Part shown: piece after piece, positions 4,761-6,701 of the stretch | Layout: every line of letters starts with the position of its first letter | Numbering within the stretch: position 1 is the first letter of the stretch | Assembly: GCA_003165855.1 (NCBI GenBank) | Contig: PMXH01000238.1 | Span: 3,247-9,947, forward strand | DNA: 6,701 nt | Reading direction: 5' to 3' | Source: Acidobacteriaceae bacterium | GTDB lineage: Bacteria; Acidobacteriota; Terriglobia; Terriglobales; Acidobacteriaceae | Made by a program: the position numbers and the translations under genes | Notes under the pieces: model-generated | Seen by the model: the letters and a program-made list of their open reading frames with translations, nothing else | Database searches by the model: none | Told to the model about the DNA's origin: nothing

Positions 4761-6701
4761 ATGGCAACCATCGCTCGCGTTTCCGAAACCACGCGCCAGC
4801 TCAAGCTGATCGTTAATCAGCGCGAAGTGTCTGTGGCCGTGTCCCCGACTCAGAGGCTCTCGCGGGTCTTGCGGGAACAGCTCGGACTGACAGGTACCAA
4901 AGTCGGCTGCGATGCTGGCGATTGCGGTGCATGCACAGTCTTGCTGGATGGAGAACCGGTCTGCTCTTGTCTAGTCGCGGCTGGCCAAGTCGAAAACCGC
5001 TCGATCACCACAGTAGAGGGACTGAAATCCCGGCCTCCGCTGTACGACCGCCTGCAGGAAGCGTTTCTTCGTCAAGGTGCGGCACAATGCGGAGCGTGCA
5101 CGCCGGGCATGCTGATCTCAGCCACGGCCCTTCTCGAGAAGAACAGTTCCCCCGCCGAGGCTGATGTAATGGATGCCCTTGGTGGTGTGCTCTGCCGCTG
5201 CACAGGCTATCGCAAGATCATCCATGCAATTCTCGAAACGGCAGTTCCCGGAAAACATTCGCAGAGTAGAGAAACTTCCTGCCCCGCGGCCGGGAATTCC
5301 GTTGGTCAACGCCTGATCCGCCTGGATGGAAAGCAGAAAGTTGAGGGCACCGAGATCTACGGTGCTGATGAAGTTCCAGCGAATGCGCTCGTGCTGCGTG
5401 TCATCCGTTGCCCGTTTGATCGAGCCAAGTTTCGCTTCGGGGATCTGCAGGCGTTCGTCGCAGATCATCCGGGCGTGGAGGCGATCCTCACTTCCAAAGA
5501 CGTTCCGGGAGAGGATTGCTACGGAGTCATCCCACGCTTTGCCGACCAACCCGTGTTTGCCCACGCTGAAAATGAGGCTAGGTATCGAGGCGAAGCCATC
5601 GCCGCCATCGTGGGTGAAGCGGAAGCGATTGAACAGTTTGACCCCGCAACCCTCCCTGTAACCTGGAAAGAATTGCCTGCGCTGCGGACAATCGATGACG
5701 CTCTCGCGCCGGACGCTCGGCTCATCCATCCTCATCGCGCGCAGAACGTGCTCACTCGCGGGCGTGTGCTGCGGGGGAATGTCGAGAAAGCCCTGGCAGA
5801 GGCGGACGCGGTGGTAGAAGGCGAATTCGAAACTGGCTTCGTCGAGCACGCCTGCATCGAGCCCGAAGCCGGATTTGCGAAACGCATCGGCGATCAAATC
5901 GAGATTCAAGCCTGCACCCAGTCGCCCTACATGGACCGCGCGGATATCGCGAAGCTTCTCGGAATTCCCGCCGAAGCCGTGCGGATCATTCCCACCGCGG
6001 TTGGCGGCGGCTTCGGCACCAAGCTTGACTTGTCCGTGCAGCCGTTTCTTGCCGTCGCTGCATGGCGTTTGCGGCGGCCGGTGCGCATGGTGTATTCGCG
6101 TATCGAGTCGATCATGTGCACCACCAAGCGCCACCCCGCGCGCATGCGCTGCCGCGCCGGGGCCAGCAAAGACGGAAAGCTTCTGGCGCTTGATTTCACC
6201 GCTGATTTCAATACCGGCGCCTACTCCTCGTGGGGCCCCACGGTTGCAGCTCGAGTTCCGGTGCACGCTTCCGGACCTTATGCCGTCCCGCACTATCGCG
6301 CCCTGACGCGGGCGGTTCACACCAACATTGTTCCCGCCGGTGCATTTCGTGGCTTCGGTGTTCCGCAGATGGCAATCGCGCAGGAGCAACTCTATGACGA
6401 TCTTGCCATTCGGCTAGAAATCGACCCACTGGAATTTCGCATCCTGAATGCGCTCGACAGTCACACTCCCACAGTCACGGGGCAGGTGATGGGTGAAGGC
6501 GTGGGCATTCGCGCCTGCTTCGAAGCCTTGCGGCCCAAGTGGACCGCGGCGCGCGCCGAAGCCGTAGCGTTCAATGCCAGAGCCGCGGGTCCAATTCGCC
6601 GCGGGGTTGGCGTCGCAGGTATGTGGTACGGATGCGGCAACACTTCGCTGCCCAACCCTTCTACAGTGCGCATCGGACTAAAGCGTGACGGCAGAATTGC
6701 G
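4761..6701 (+). CDS. Fused [2Fe-2S] and molybdopterin-binding subunit of a molybdenum hydroxylase, cut by right edge
   Basis: Catalytic and electron-transfer subunit that hydroxylates a substrate with water-derived oxygen at a Mo-molybdopterin centre. 647 codons are seen, open to the edge; fused relatives have about 900-960. Residues 12-90 form a plant-ferredoxin-like domain with C50, C55, C58 and C70 (GCDAGDCGACTVLLDG). Residues 95-160 form the helical [2Fe-2S] domain with C110/C113 (QCGACTPGM) and C145/C147 (LCRCTGY). A linker of about 25 residues (about 160-180) leads to the large subunit, starting near VGQRLIRLDGKQKVEG. Molybdopterin-contact motifs are VGGGFGTK (414-421) and AFRGFG (528-533). 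Compared by eye with bovine xanthine oxidase, R530 and F532 match R912/F914 and R498 matches R880, but L422 replaces E802. The AYRCSFR loop of form I CO dehydrogenase is absent. The catalytic Glu near the C-terminus lies outside the window. One-chain Fe-S plus Mo with a separate FAD gene resembles the E. coli XdhD/YgfM arrangement. Substrate unassigned: purine, N-heterocycle or aldehyde are all possible. Confidence 0.95.
   Translation, partial: MATIARVSETTRQLKLIVNQREVSVAVSPTQRLSRVLREQLGLTGTKVGCDAGDCGACTVLLDGEPVCSCLVAAGQVENRSITTVEGLKSRPPLYDRLQEAFLRQGAAQCGACTPGMLISATALLEKNSSPAEADVMDALGGVLCRCTGYRKIIHAILETAVPGKHSQSRETSCPAAGNSVGQRLIRLDGKQKVEGTEIYGADEVPANALVLRVIRCPFDRAKFRFGDLQAFVADHPGVEAILTSKDVPGEDCYGVIPRFADQPVFAHAENEARYRGEAIAAIVGEAEAIEQFDPATLPVTWKELPALRTIDDALAPDARLIHPHRAQNVLTRGRVLRGNVEKALAEADAVVEGEFETGFVEHACIEPEAGFAKRIGDQIEIQACTQSPYMDRADIAKLLGIPAEAVRIIPTAVGGGFGTKLDLSVQPFLAVAAWRLRRPVRMVYSRIESIMCTTKRHPARMRCRAGASKDGKLLALDFTADFNTGAYSSWGPTVAARVPVHASGPYAVPHYRALTRAVHTNIVPAGAFRGFGVPQMAIAQEQLYDDLAIRLEIDPLEFRILNALDSHTPTVTGQVMGEGVGIRACFEALRPKWTAARAEAVAFNARAAGPIRRGVGVAGMWYGCGNTSLPNPSTVRIGLKRDGRIA

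Noticed and set aside
4757..4816. ATG 4757 overlapping the FAD-gene stop (ATGA) as start of the next gene
   Set aside because: Its frame gives an Arg-rich peptide without motifs. ATG 4761 has AGGGAG at 7 nt and opens the ferredoxin-like domain.
4908..6366. Form I CO dehydrogenase (CoxL) or true xanthine dehydrogenase
   Set aside because: The CoxL active-site loop AYRCSFR is replaced by GAFRGFG, and the Glu that binds purines in xanthine dehydrogenase is Leu. A generic molybdenum hydroxylase name is safer.
5118..6389. Long minus-strand open frame of 423 codons
   Set aside because: It is fully antisense to the Fe-S/Mo subunit gene, which shows unmistakable family motifs in the plus frame. The minus translation has low complexity, no recognisable domain and no ribosome site. 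Long antisense frames are common in GC-rich genes.
1..6701. CRISPR array, tRNA, rRNA, insertion sequence or attachment site
   Set aside because: No regularly spaced repeats, no clover-leaf or CCA-ended segment, no transposase motif and no paired terminal repeats were seen on either strand.

Overview
The window comes from a bacterial chromosome of moderately high G+C (about 60% by eye, not counted). It carries two functional blocks that diverge from a 148-bp regulatory gap. The RND transporter's N-terminal style and the mix of genes resemble soil Acidobacteriota. That placement is an impression from family resemblance, not a search result, and nothing here fixes the taxon.

Left block, minus strand (1 to 2966): one long gene for an RND-type inner-membrane efflux permease of the AcrB/HAE class. 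It is read without interruption from its ATG at 2966 to the left edge. About 988 residues are present and an estimated 60-80 C-terminal residues are missing. Every plus-strand open frame across this stretch is a shadow of it.

Middle (2967 to 3765): a divergent intergenic region, then a plus-strand TetR-family repressor gene. The gap holds an imperfect 31-bp palindrome, a plausible TetR operator. A perfect TATAAT lies just beside it on the minus strand, facing the efflux gene. TetR next to a divergent RND gene is the classic layout for an autoregulated, drug-inducible pump.

Right block, plus strand (about 3786 to the right edge): two genes of a xanthine-dehydrogenase-family molybdenum hydroxylase. 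The first encodes the FAD-binding medium subunit. The second starts directly after the first one's stop codon and encodes a fusion of the two-[2Fe-2S] small subunit with the molybdopterin-binding large subunit. It runs off the right edge after 647 residues, so the C-terminal catalytic glutamate is not visible. The putative active site keeps the arginines and phenylalanine typical of the family but has Leu where xanthine dehydrogenases have Glu. The substrate is therefore probably not xanthine and cannot be named.

Working model (inference): the TetR protein senses a small, probably aromatic or heterocyclic compound. It represses the divergent pump and perhaps also the hydroxylase genes that begin about 20 bp after its own stop codon. 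This would couple export to oxidative modification. I see no RNA genes, mobile elements, CRISPR arrays or long repeats. The individual families are all well known. The points that stand out are the shared regulator, the odd start of the FAD subunit, and the changed residues in the pump and the hydroxylase.
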